A stretch of 64,000 nt of DNA from Nitrosophilus kaiyonis (GTDB taxonomy: Bacteria > Campylobacterota > Campylobacteria > Campylobacterales > Nitratiruptoraceae): assembly GCF_027943725.1 (NCBI RefSeq), contig NZ_AP025696.1, positions 62,001 through 126,000 of the forward strand, in the 5' to 3' direction. A program made the position numbers and the translations under genes. The stretch's first letter is position 1; each line of letters starts with the position of its first letter. The notes beneath the pieces are model-generated. The model ran no database searches. It was given only the letters and a program-made list of their open reading frames with translations, and was not told the DNA's origin. Below, in pieces: positions 8,791 to 17,496 of the stretch.

Positions 8791-10500
8791 TTAATCTTTT
8801 TGTAAAATTAGTTCTATTTTAAAACAAGCACCATAAAATTTTTCGTTGTCAACTATAAACTCCTTGTTTGTAACATTTAAAAAACCATTAAAATGTTTTT
8901 CTATTATCTGTTTGCTCATATATAGCCCCATTCCGGTTCCTTGAGCTTTATGCTTTGTTGTAAAGTATGGATCAAAAATTTTAACAATAACATTATCTTT
9001 AACTCCTCCACCATTATCACAAATTTCTATAATTAGCCTTTCTTCAGTTTTTAATAATGATACTTTTACAATTTTTTCTTTTATTTCTCTTTCAATTAAA
9101 ACATCTTTTGCATTATTTAAAATATTTAAAAAAACTTGAGCAAGCTCATTTGGATATCCTACATAAAAATATTTTATTTTTTTGTCATATTCAAATATTG
9201 CTCTTATATTATTATGTTTATAAGATGCTTCTACTAAAGAAAGGGCTCTTTTAACAATATCTAAAACATTAAACTCCTCTTTTCTTTTTTCCTGCTTAAA
9301 AAAATTTCTAAAATCGTCAATAGTTTGTGAAAGATAATCTGTATAGTTAATAATTTTTTCTATATCTTTCTCAATATCCTCTATTTTTAAAATTCCAGCA
9401 TTTTTTCTCATTTTTATACCGCTTGCAACAATTTTAATAGCATTTAAAGGTTGTCTCCATTGATGAGCAATATTGCCTATCATTTCTCCTAATGCAGCTA
9501 TTCTTGATTGCTGAAGTAAAATTTTATCTTTCTCTTTTTCTTTTTTAATATCTTCAATATTAGCTATAACAATTTTTTTATTATTTAAATTTGTTGTTCC
9601 AAAAGAGACTCTTATTGGAAAAATTTCTCCATTTTTTCTTTTACCTTCAAACTCTAATGGTACATTATTATTTTTTAAAACACCATTATTTATGAAATTT
9701 TTAAATCCCTTCAAATGAGCTTCATAATAATTTTCTGGAATTATTTTTTCTAAAGTGTCTTCATTATCTATCATTTCCTCTTTTTTAAAACCAAAAATTT
9801 TCTCGGCATTTTTATTGAAAACATTTACCTTCATCTCATCATCAACTGCAATTATTGCTACTGGACTAGAATTTACTATAGCTTCTTCAAATATCTTCTC
9901 ATTAATTAGTTTTTTCATATATTCTTCTATTTTCTTTATAGCTGGTCTAAAAATAAATAAGGCTTCAATCAATAACGTAAATAGAGTTAAAATTAAAATA
10001 AACTGCTCTTTTTGTACAAGCTCACTAGTTTGCCTTTCACTCTCTTTTTGATATTCATATACTACTTTATCTAAATCTTTCAATAAAACTTGAGAATGAT
10101 TTAATATATATGATAAACTTTTTCCACTTCTTGTTTTATAAAAATTTTTTGCTTCTTTGATATATTTTTTTACCCTTTTATCTAAAAAAACCGGTTTTTT
10201 GAAAAAAATTTTTTCCACACTTTTTGGCATATTTTTTAAAGATATTAAATAATTATGTGATTTTTCCATTAACTCAATTTTCTGCTTTAAATTTTTGGTT
10301 TTATAATATATAGCAAAAAGAGCAATTTGTTGAGACAACATTCTTTGTCTACCACTTATATTTATGATTTTGGCATATTTAGACTGTTTTTTTATAAGAT
10401 TTGTTAAATTTAAATAGGCAAGGATCGATAAGATAGCAATTAAAGTTAAAGCAATCTTATATCTTAAAGATAGATTTGCTATATTATATTTCTTAAGCAT
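8791..10500 (-). CDS. PilJ-N/PAS sensor histidine kinase
   Basis: A 569-residue protein: membrane segment (residues ~15-33), an N-terminal sensor region with SGRQRMLSQQIALFAIYY (the type-IV-pili MCP N-terminal motif also found in nitrate sensors), a second membrane segment near 170-185, a PAS domain (~200-320), H-box IGNIAHQWRQPLNAI (His near 345) and an ATPase domain with DNGGGV and GTGMGLYMSK. It starts 11 nt after the receiver-GGDEF-EAL gene, so the two probably form one signalling unit. The ligand is unknown. Confidence 0.8.
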   Translation of the reverse strand: MLKKYNIANLSLRYKIALTLIAILSILAYLNLTNLIKKQSKYAKIINISGRQRMLSQQIALFAIYYKTKNLKQKIELMEKSHNYLISLKNMPKSVEKIFFKKPVFLDKRVKKYIKEAKNFYKTRSGKSLSYILNHSQVLLKDLDKVVYEYQKESERQTSELVQKEQFILILTLFTLLIEALFIFRPAIKKIEEYMKKLINEKIFEEAIVNSSPVAIIAVDDEMKVNVFNKNAEKIFGFKKEEMIDNEDTLEKIIPENYYEAHLKGFKNFINNGVLKNNNVPLEFEGKRKNGEIFPIRVSFGTTNLNNKKIVIANIEDIKKEKEKDKILLQQSRIAALGEMIGNIAHQWRQPLNAIKIVASGIKMRKNAGILKIEDIEKDIEKIINYTDYLSQTIDDFRNFFKQEKRKEEFNVLDIVKRALSLVEASYKHNNIRAIFEYDKKIKYFYVGYPNELAQVFLNILNNAKDVLIEREIKEKIVKVSLLKTEERLIIEICDNGGGVKDNVIVKIFDPYFTTKHKAQGTGMGLYMSKQIIEKHFNGFLNVTNKEFIVDNEKFYGACFKIELILQKD

Positions 10501-10511
10501 TACAAATCATC

Positions 10512-12188
10512 TCAACTTAAAAAATTTTTAGGTTTATCAAAATAAAATCCTTGAAATTTATCAATATTTAATTTTTTTAATTTTTCAAAAATCTCTTTTG
10601 AAGATACAAATTCAGCTATAGTTTGAGTATTTAACTGTTTAGAAAAGTGAGATATTGTCTCAACTATATATTCTGCTTCTTTATTTAATACAATTTCTTG
10701 AATTAAAGAACCATCAATTTTTATCATATCTGGCTTCATTTTTAATAGATATTCAAAATTGGAATAACCGCTACCAAAATCATCAATAGCAACTTTAGCA
10801 TTTATCTTTTTAATTTTTTTAATAAATAGCAAAATATTATTAAAATCTTTTATTGCCTCATTTTCCGTTATCTCAAAAATTATATTCCTACCTATATCAT
10901 AATAATTTAATTTTTCTAGAATAAATTCAATATTTTTTTTATTATCTAAATCTTGATATGAGAGATTTATGCTTATAACTTTATTTAAATCCTTAGCAAC
11001 TTGCATAGATTTTTCTATCATAATATTTGATAGTTGATTATACAATTTTGCCTTTTTTGAAATTTCTAAAAACTGAGAAGGAATCAAATAATCACCACTA
11101 TTTTCAAGTCTCATTAAAGCTTCATAATATATGATTTTTCCATCTTTATCTACTATTGATTGAAAAAATGGAATGACTCTATTATTCTTTATAGCTATTT
11201 TAATTATTTTTAAAATATCCATATAATGTTCATACTCTTTTCTTAATTTATCATCCTCTTTAAATATATTAAATCTTTGGTTATGTTTTATAGCTTTACT
11301 TAAAGCCATATCAGCTTTTTCTAAAGGATTATCTTTCCCATATCCAATACCAATAGTTACATCTAAATATATGTCTAAATCATAATTTTTTATATATATT
11401 TTTTGCGAGGATATATACTCTAAAATCTCTTCAACAAATTTTTTAAATTTTTTTTCATCAAAAAGTTGATCTTGCAAAAATACAAACTCATCTGAACCTG
11501 AGCGATAAAATTTTCCATCATATTTTTTTTCAAAAATTTTTAAAAATTGAGAAAATTCTTTTAAAACATAATTCCCATTCTCTATGCCATAGATATCATT
11601 TATGGTTTTAAAATTATCAATATCCAAAATCAAAACAATTGGTTCTTTTATATTTTTCAAATCTCTAATTAGAGAATTTCTATTTGGAAGAGCAGTTAAC
11701 TTATCATAAAAAGCTATTCTTTTTAACTCTTCTGTTTTTTTCTCAATTTCTCTTTTTAAAAATCTATTAATATCTTTTAATTTTTCTCTTAGTCTTTTAG
11801 CTTCTATAACTTCATTGGCTCTTGAAATTGCTTCTAATAACTCTTCTATATCGATTGGTTTTAAAATATAGCCGCTAATTTTTTGTTTTATCGTTTTTAA
11901 AAGAAGATCTGACTCGCTAAAAGCAGTAACATAAATTATTGGAATTTCTTTATTAATCTCTCGAATCTTTTCTACCATTGAAATTCCATCTAAATTTGGC
12001 ATCATAATATCTGTAATTATAAGATCGATTTCTTGATGATTTTCATAAATCTCAAGCCCCTCTTTTCCATCTTTGGCTAAATATATTTTTTTAAACAGAG
12101 GGGATAATATTTCATAAATATTTTCTCTTATAGATTCTTCATCTTCTACAAATAAAAATGTTAAATTTTTAAAACTTTCATATTTCAT
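10512..12188 (-). CDS. Receiver-GGDEF-EAL cyclic-di-GMP protein
   Basis: A 558-residue protein: receiver (~1-125, Asp in LIITDIMMPN), short coiled coil (~130-160), GGDEF domain (~165-310) and EAL domain (~325-555). The cyclase motif reads GSDEF rather than GGDEF, so synthesis may be weak or lost. The EAL set looks intact: EALMRL, ISINLS, EITENE, AIDDFGSGY, MIKID, IAEF and QGFYF, so phosphodiesterase activity is the better guess. The partner kinase follows by 11 nt and probably phosphorylates the receiver. Confidence 0.8.
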   Translation of the reverse strand: MKYESFKNLTFLFVEDEESIRENIYEILSPLFKKIYLAKDGKEGLEIYENHQEIDLIITDIMMPNLDGISMVEKIREINKEIPIIYVTAFSESDLLLKTIKQKISGYILKPIDIEELLEAISRANEVIEAKRLREKLKDINRFLKREIEKKTEELKRIAFYDKLTALPNRNSLIRDLKNIKEPIVLILDIDNFKTINDIYGIENGNYVLKEFSQFLKIFEKKYDGKFYRSGSDEFVFLQDQLFDEKKFKKFVEEILEYISSQKIYIKNYDLDIYLDVTIGIGYGKDNPLEKADMALSKAIKHNQRFNIFKEDDKLRKEYEHYMDILKIIKIAIKNNRVIPFFQSIVDKDGKIIYYEALMRLENSGDYLIPSQFLEISKKAKLYNQLSNIMIEKSMQVAKDLNKVISINLSYQDLDNKKNIEFILEKLNYYDIGRNIIFEITENEAIKDFNNILLFIKKIKKINAKVAIDDFGSGYSNFEYLLKMKPDMIKIDGSLIQEIVLNKEAEYIVETISHFSKQLNTQTIAEFVSSKEIFEKLKKLNIDKFQGFYFDKPKNFLS

Positions 12189-12304
12189 ATTAGAACCTAT
12201 TTATATTTGATAATTTATTGTATTTTAAAATAAATAAATTTTTTCTTATAAGTTTTTTATATAGATTTTATAATTTTTTTTAATCAAAAATATTTTAATA
12301 TATT

Positions 12305-13531
12305 TTATCCAAGATTTTTTATTTTTGATAGATAGCTATATTTCATATCAAGTTCAAAACTCTCATTTGTTGGATACTCATATCCAAAAACTTTCTTCCA
12401 TAAAGAGTGATCTTCCATGCACATATAAAAAAATACTTTTTTATGCCAAGGTTTTAAAGATTCATATGCAAATTTAAAAAGTTTTTCTTTTATCTCTAAA
12501 GGATAAGAGAGTTTTCCTGCAGCATCAACAAGTGGCATCTGTAAAATTTTTGATTTAAAAGCTCTTTTTCTAAGTTTTTTTATCACAGGTTTTATAAAAG
12601 TTAAAGTTCCAAGGCTAACCATAGCAATTCTATTTGGATCAAAATCTTTTAATAATCTATCAAAAATTTCACCATACTCTTTTTGCCAATTCTCATACCA
12701 TATCATTGGATGGAAATGAAATCCTACAAGTCTATTTTTATCATGGATTTTTTTTGCAGCTTCCAATCTATCATTAAGTGAAGAAGTGAGTCTTTCTTCT
12801 TTTTCTATAATTGACTCTGGATTTAAACTCCATGTAGTTATAATATTTGGTGGATAATCATTTTCTAATAAGTATTTTACATTATCACTTTTTGTTTTAA
12901 GCTCCAATATAACATTTGGATTTTTTTTGGCAAACTCAATCAGTGCCTCTAATACACCCCCTCTATTTCCCCACATTAAACTATCGCTGCTTTGACCAGT
13001 TCCTATATGATAAATCTCATCTTTATCAAGTTTTAAACTTAGTAGTTTTTCTTTTAAGTTTGTATTGAAAGTTATTGTATCTTCGTTATAAAAACTTTGA
13101 ATTGAGCAGTAGCTACAATCAAATCCACAAGATTCAACCATATCAAGTGTCCAAAGATTGCAGCATCTAGTCTTGGGAGATGCCACTGGACACATACCAA
13201 ACCCGAGCTTTTTATCAATATTTTGGAATTTAATTTTATGAGTTTTTTCCTTATCTATTTCAAAATTTTTATAGCTTTTTAGTTTTGATCTAATTATTTC
13301 ATATTTTTCTTTTATCTCTTTTAATATCTTCTTTTTATCTCCATCAATCCATAAATCTTTTAAGTCCCCCTCATCCCACATATTTAAATCTATTGCAATT
13401 TCTATAAGCTGTTTTAATTCATTAAAAGTTAGCCTATATTCATAGGCTTTATTTTTTAAAAATTCTCTACTATTCTTTGGTAGATTAAAAAAAAGAGTGT
13501 TTTTTATTTTGTTTTCAAAATCATATATCAA
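12305..13531 (-). CDS. Radical-SAM protein of the spore photoproduct lyase-like family
   Basis: The radical-SAM cluster motif is CGFDCSYC (CX3CX2C), preceded by FGMCPVASPKTRCCNLWTLDMV and followed by HIGTGQSSDS, LKTKSDN, TTWSLNP and GFHFHPMIWY; these match SplB-type proteins, which repair UV-induced thymine photoproduct in DNA. The frame is open to an ATG at 13606, but that would overlap the PiT gene by 79 nt. A TTG at 13531 overlaps the PiT stop by two bases (TTGA) with a GGGGG ribosome site, giving 408 residues; I chose it. No sporulation occurs in this phylum, so the role is probably general repair or an uncharacterised radical reaction. Confidence 0.65.
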   Translation of the reverse strand: MIYDFENKIKNTLFFNLPKNSREFLKNKAYEYRLTFNELKQLIEIAIDLNMWDEGDLKDLWIDGDKKKILKEIKEKYEIIRSKLKSYKNFEIDKEKTHKIKFQNIDKKLGFGMCPVASPKTRCCNLWTLDMVESCGFDCSYCSIQSFYNEDTITFNTNLKEKLLSLKLDKDEIYHIGTGQSSDSLMWGNRGGVLEALIEFAKKNPNVILELKTKSDNVKYLLENDYPPNIITTWSLNPESIIEKEERLTSSLNDRLEAAKKIHDKNRLVGFHFHPMIWYENWQKEYGEIFDRLLKDFDPNRIAMVSLGTLTFIKPVIKKLRKRAFKSKILQMPLVDAAGKLSYPLEIKEKLFKFAYESLKPWHKKVFFYMCMEDHSLWKKVFGYEYPTNESFELDMKYSYLSKIKNLG

Positions 13532-15159
13532 GGAAGTAGTATCCCCCTTATCATAAAATATATCATAGCTGCTAAAATTGCCGCAGCAGGAACGGTGATG
13601 AGCCATGCAGCAACTATCATTTTTAAAGCACTTCTTTTAACAAGTTCATATTTTTTAACTGCTTTTAAAGCTTTTTTCTCTATTTTTGTAAGCTTGATCT
13701 CTCCATGCTCTAGTTTTGCTATAACCTCTTTTTCTCTATTTATTTTTTCTATTAAAGCTTTTACAACAAAAGGATCTGCTTTTTTAAGATCTCCTAAAGA
13801 TTCCAATGCTCTTTCATACTCCTGTAGTTTTTCCATCTCTTTTTCAAGATGAGCCTCTTTAAACTCCTCTACAAGCTCCTCTTCAGTTTTTTTCTCTTTC
13901 TCTTCAAGTCTTAAAAGATATTCTCTTAAAAATCCTACTCCAAATACACCACCAACAGCAATATGGGTTGAACTAACTGGAAGTCCTAAAGCTGAAGCAA
14001 CTATAACAGTAATTGCAGCTGCAAGAGCTATACAAAAAGCTCTTATTTGATCAAGTTCAGTTATCTCGCTACCAACTTTTCTAATAAGCTTTGGACCATA
14101 TAGTGCAAGACCAATTGAGATACCAAGAGCTCCAACAAGCATAACCCAAAAAGGAATAGGAGCTTTTTTTGCAAATTCTCCACTCATTATAGCATCACTA
14201 ATTCCAGCTAGTGGCCCAACAGCATTTGCTACGTCATTTGCACCGTGAGCAAAACTAAGTAAAGCTGCACTAAAAATTAATGGAATAGTAAATAATATAT
14301 TTATAGATTCTCTTTCATTTGCTAAAGATTGTGCTTTTTTAGCTATCAAAGGTTTTACAAAAAAGAAAATCAAAACTGCTATACCAAATCCTATAATAAT
14401 AGCTAAAGGAAGAGGAACTTTTACAATATGCTTTAAACCTTTTACAATCAAATAGCTTGCAAAAGCCCAACTCATTATAGATATATAGATTGGAACCCAT
14501 TTTTTAGCAGCTTCAATTTTTTTCTCTTGAAAAATAACATTTTTCTTTATGATATATAAAAATAGAGCAGCAATTAATCCGCCAAGGACAGGTGATATAA
14601 CCCAAGAAGCTGCAATTTTCCCCATTGTAGGCCAATTAACCATTCCAAAACCAGCTGCTGCAATTCCAGCGCCCATTACCCCACCAACAATTGAGTGGGT
14701 AGTTGAAACTGGAGCACCCATAGCGGTAGCAAGATTTAACCAAATAGCTCCAGCAAGCAATGCAGCAAGCATTATCCAAATAAATACCCTAGTATTTGCT
14801 ATTAAATTTGGATCAATAATTCCTTTTCTAATTGTACCAACAACATCTGCTCCTGCTATCAAAGCTCCAGCTGCTTCAAAAATTGCAGCAACTATTATTG
14901 CTCCCATCATTGTCAAAGCTCCACTTCCAACTGCAGGACCAACATTATTTGCAACATCATTTGCACCAATATTCATTGCCATATAGCCGCCAAATATAGC
15001 AGCTACAATTAACAATGTTTTATTTTCTATCCCACTTGCATATACAGAAACATACCACATTACTCCAAGTATAAAAACAAATGCAATAGCAATCCTTGCA
15101 GCATCCCTTATATCAAACTTTTTGGCTCTTTTGACCTCTGGAATGTATTTGAGTTCCAA
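13528..15159 (-). CDS. pit: PiT-family inorganic phosphate transporter
   Basis: A 543-residue membrane protein with two homologous PiT halves: GANDVANNVGPAVGSGALT near residue 65 with MGAPVSTTHSIVGG, and AHGANDVANAVGPLAG near 310 with LGLPVSSTHIAVGG. Between the later segments is a long charged cytoplasmic helix (~430-510, rich in Glu/Lys). The start is a TTG with AAGGAG 7 nt upstream. An exact 7-4-7 direct repeat at 15217-15234 suggests control by the PhoB-like regulator encoded 8 kb away. Import uses a cation gradient. Confidence 0.88.
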   Translation of the reverse strand: MELKYIPEVKRAKKFDIRDAARIAIAFVFILGVMWYVSVYASGIENKTLLIVAAIFGGYMAMNIGANDVANNVGPAVGSGALTMMGAIIVAAIFEAAGALIAGADVVGTIRKGIIDPNLIANTRVFIWIMLAALLAGAIWLNLATAMGAPVSTTHSIVGGVMGAGIAAAGFGMVNWPTMGKIAASWVISPVLGGLIAALFLYIIKKNVIFQEKKIEAAKKWVPIYISIMSWAFASYLIVKGLKHIVKVPLPLAIIIGFGIAVLIFFFVKPLIAKKAQSLANERESINILFTIPLIFSAALLSFAHGANDVANAVGPLAGISDAIMSGEFAKKAPIPFWVMLVGALGISIGLALYGPKLIRKVGSEITELDQIRAFCIALAAAITVIVASALGLPVSSTHIAVGGVFGVGFLREYLLRLEEKEKKTEEELVEEFKEAHLEKEMEKLQEYERALESLGDLKKADPFVVKALIEKINREKEVIAKLEHGEIKLTKIEKKALKAVKKYELVKRSALKMIVAAWLITVPAAAILAAMIYFMIRGILLP

Positions 15160-15216
15160 ATTTACTCCTTTTTATTATGAACTTTTATAAATCTAATAAA
15201 AATAATAAAACTTTTT

Positions 15217-15234
15217 GGTAACAGTTAGGTAACA
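15217..15234 (-). promoter_or_regulatory. Pho-box-like perfect direct repeat upstream of the PiT gene
   Basis: Minus strand: TGTTACC-TAAC-TGTTACC, two identical 7-mers with an 11-bp period, the same geometry as enterobacterial Pho boxes though not their sequence. A TATTAT element lies about 9 nt downstream, and the TTG start is 57 nt from the box. It ends only 3 nt before the convergent-side neighbour, the hisD stop. Confidence 0.6.
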
Positions 15235-15237
15235 AAA

Positions 15238-16536
15238 CTATTTTTTATTCTCCAATCTTATCTCAACAGATTTTGCATGAGCTTCTAATCCTTCAGTATG
15301 AGCAAGAAGTGCTGCAGCCTCTCCAATATCGTGAATAGCCTGACAAGAAAAAGAAATAATTGAACTTTTTTTCATGAAATGTTCAACATTTAATGGACTA
15401 AAAAATCTTGCACTATTTCCAGTAGGAAGGGTATGATTTGGTCCTGCAATATAGTCTCCAATTGGTTCAGGTGTATTTTCTCCTAAAAATATTGCTCCAG
15501 CATGTTTTATTTTTGGAAGTTGCTCAAAAGGATTTTTCGTCATAATTTCAAGATGTTCTGGTGCAATTTGGTTCATTAAATCAATAGCTTCTTTCATGCA
15601 CTCTGCAACAATTATTGCTCCCCTTTCATCTATAGATTTTTGCACTATCTCTTTTCTTTTTAAAACTTTTAAAAATCCATCTACCTCATAAGATACCTTA
15701 TTAGCTAACTCTTTTGAAGTTGTTATTAATATAGAACTAGCCATCTCATCATGTTCAGCTTGACTTAAAAGATCAATTGCTACATATTTGGCATTTGCGC
15801 TCTCATCTGCTAATATTCCTATCTCACTTGGCCCAGCTACCATATCTATATTTACTTCACCAAAAACAAACTTTTTAGCGGTTGCAACAAAAATATTTCC
15901 AGGACCAGTAATTACATCAACTTTAGGAATAGTCTCAGTCCCATAAGCCATAGCAGCAATTGCACTTGCTCCACCCACTTTATAAACTTTTTGGATATTA
16001 CAAAGATAACATGCCGCTAAAAGAAGTTCATTTGGCTCATTATCTGGAGTTGGAGTTGTTACTACAATATCTTTTACACCAGCAACAATTGCTGGTATTG
16101 CATTCATAAGTAAACTACTTGGATATGCAGCTTTTCCTCCAGGGATATAAAGTCCTGCTCTATCAACAGGAGTTACTTTTTGTCCTAGAATTGTGCCATT
16201 TTCTTCAAAATCTATCCACGATTTAGGAAGCTGTTTTTCATGATATGATTTAATTCTATCATATGCTAGATGCAAAGCCGCTTTTAATTTACTATCTAGA
16301 TTTTCATAAGCTTTTTTCATAAGATTTGGATCTATCATTAAATCTTTACTATTTTTTGGCTCCCATCTATCAAATTTTGCAATATGTCTAAAAAGTGCAC
16401 TATTGCCTTCATTTTTAATCTCTTTAATTATTTGCATCACAATAGGAGTCACATTTTCAATATCTACTTCAGCTCTTTTTAGTATAGTTTCAAACTCTTC
16501 TTTAAAATTTTTATCTGTTGAATATAATATCTTCAT
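15238..16536 (-). CDS. hisD: Histidinol dehydrogenase
   Basis: A 432-residue protein, normal length for HisD, which oxidises histidinol to histidine in two NAD-dependent steps. Visible family blocks are VDRAGLYIPGGKAAYPSS, GPGNIFVATAKKFVFG, VAGPSEIGILAD, LSQAEHDEMA and IAPEHLEIM, the last with the catalytic Glu-His pair. Other his genes are not in the window, so histidine genes are scattered as in many Campylobacterota. The start is an ATG behind AGAGG. Confidence 0.93.
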   Translation of the reverse strand: MKILYSTDKNFKEEFETILKRAEVDIENVTPIVMQIIKEIKNEGNSALFRHIAKFDRWEPKNSKDLMIDPNLMKKAYENLDSKLKAALHLAYDRIKSYHEKQLPKSWIDFEENGTILGQKVTPVDRAGLYIPGGKAAYPSSLLMNAIPAIVAGVKDIVVTTPTPDNEPNELLLAACYLCNIQKVYKVGGASAIAAMAYGTETIPKVDVITGPGNIFVATAKKFVFGEVNIDMVAGPSEIGILADESANAKYVAIDLLSQAEHDEMASSILITTSKELANKVSYEVDGFLKVLKRKEIVQKSIDERGAIIVAECMKEAIDLMNQIAPEHLEIMTKNPFEQLPKIKHAGAIFLGENTPEPIGDYIAGPNHTLPTGNSARFFSPLNVEHFMKKSSIISFSCQAIHDIGEAAALLAHTEGLEAHAKSVEIRLENKK

Positions 16537-16551
16537 AATAGCCTCTCTTTT

Positions 16552-17475
16552 TTATTTTATGATTTTACCAAACTTTGACTTGTATCTTTCTATCATTGTT
16601 TCATTTCCTTTTAATCCACCCTGATGAATATATAAAAGTGGAGAATTTTTAGTAATTAGTGATGAGTTCATAAGAGTGATAAAACCTGTTGGATCATACA
16701 AAAGATCAAATTCAATACCTGTTTTTTCTTTTAACTCTAACCAAATCTCATATAACTCTTTATAAAGTTTGCCAAATTTATATTTTCTTGGAGGCTCAAT
16801 TATAACAGGATGAAATTTTTCATTTTTTTCAAGAGCAAAGAATTGCTTTTTGAGATACTCTTTGTCTCCTACGCAAGGGACTGTAAAAACTTGTAATTGG
16901 GAATTAGGAATTTGAAATTGGAATAGATTTTTTTGCAAAAAAAGTGCAGTTGTGCCAGTTCCAGATGGTAAAAATATATTTAATTTTTTTATATTTTTTT
17001 CATTTGCCCATTCAATAATCTCTTCTGCCAGTAAAGCAATTCCAAACTCTGCTTCTTTACATCTTCCCCCTTCTGGAATTATTAAAGTATCATCTTTTAT
17101 TTTACACTCACTTAATAGATTCTTATTCCCAATGTCCAATATCCAATGTCTAATGTCTAAAATTTTCATCCCATTCTCAAGAGCTGCCTTTAAGTTTCCA
17201 GAGGGATTTTCTAAAAGTTTTTCATTTATCCTTGTATAATATTCAAACTCCCACTTTTTCATTTTTGCTAAAACTGAAAGTGAATACATAGCATTGGATT
17301 GCATTGAACCATAAGATATAACTTTTTTTACTTTAGGAAAACTTTTTTTTAGAAAAAAATAAAATTTTCTTGCTTTATTTCCACTAAAATCTACATCGAT
17401 TAAATCATCTCTTTTTATATAAAAATTGTAGTTTTTAAATGAGAGTTTTTGTATAGGAGAGTTATTCAAAATCAA
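16552..17475 (-). CDS. PLP-dependent enzyme of the ACC deaminase/D-cysteine desulfhydrase family
   Basis: A 307-residue fold-type II PLP enzyme: RDDLIDVDFSGNKARK carries the cofactor lysine (Lys34), YGSMQSNAMYS is the ligand-binding loop and LPSGTGTTA the phosphate loop. Relatives deaminate 1-aminocyclopropane-1-carboxylate or desulfurate D-cysteine; the substrate is undetermined. Two stretches, residues ~105-116 (ILDIRHWILDIG) and ~184-196 (FQFQIPNSQLQ), are encoded by 7-nt repeat arrays and look like in-frame insertions. The start is TTG, with its ribosome site AGGA in the loop of a hairpin at 17471-17496. Confidence 0.65.
   Translation of the reverse strand: MILNNSPIQKLSFKNYNFYIKRDDLIDVDFSGNKARKFYFFLKKSFPKVKKVISYGSMQSNAMYSLSVLAKMKKWEFEYYTRINEKLLENPSGNLKAALENGMKILDIRHWILDIGNKNLLSECKIKDDTLIIPEGGRCKEAEFGIALLAEEIIEWANEKNIKKLNIFLPSGTGTTALFLQKNLFQFQIPNSQLQVFTVPCVGDKEYLKKQFFALEKNEKFHPVIIEPPRKYKFGKLYKELYEIWLELKEKTGIEFDLLYDPTGFITLMNSSLITKNSPLLYIHQGGLKGNETMIERYKSKFGKIIK
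16895..16925. repeat. Heptanucleotide array inside the PLP-enzyme gene (left-type)
   Basis: Four units starting AATT at 7-nt steps: AATTGGG, AATTAGG, AATTTGA, AATTGGA. The same words fill intergenic arrays at 41.3 and 60.1 kb. It keeps the reading frame and encodes residues ~186-196 of the host protein. Confidence 0.7.
17131..17160. repeat. Heptanucleotide array inside the PLP-enzyme gene (right-type)
   Basis: Four units at 7-nt steps: AATGTCC, AATATCC, AATGTCT, AATGTCT. These are complements of the GGACATT/AGACATT words in other arrays, so this array is inverted relative to the one at 16895. Seven-nt units give a 7-residue peptide period, visible as ILDI repeated. Confidence 0.7.
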
Positions 17476-17496
17476 AAGGCATCCTTGCCTTTTGAT
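17471..17496 (-). promoter_or_regulatory. Hairpin over the fba stop and the PLP-gene translation start
   Basis: A perfect 11-bp stem (ATCAAAAGGCA, 17471-17481, with its complement 17486-17496) closes a 4-nt loop. On the transcript the loop is AGGA, the ribosome site of the PLP gene, and the TTG start lies in the 3' arm. It could attenuate translation or end part of the fba transcript; a T-rich run follows. Confidence 0.5.

Noticed and set aside
14549-14986. 145-codon plus-strand ORF
   Set aside because: Antisense to the PiT transporter; Ala/Pro/Ile-rich shadow with no ribosome site.
16895-17160. Frameshift or pseudogene in the PLP-enzyme gene
   Set aside because: The odd peptide stretches come from repeat arrays but the frame stays open and cofactor residues are intact.
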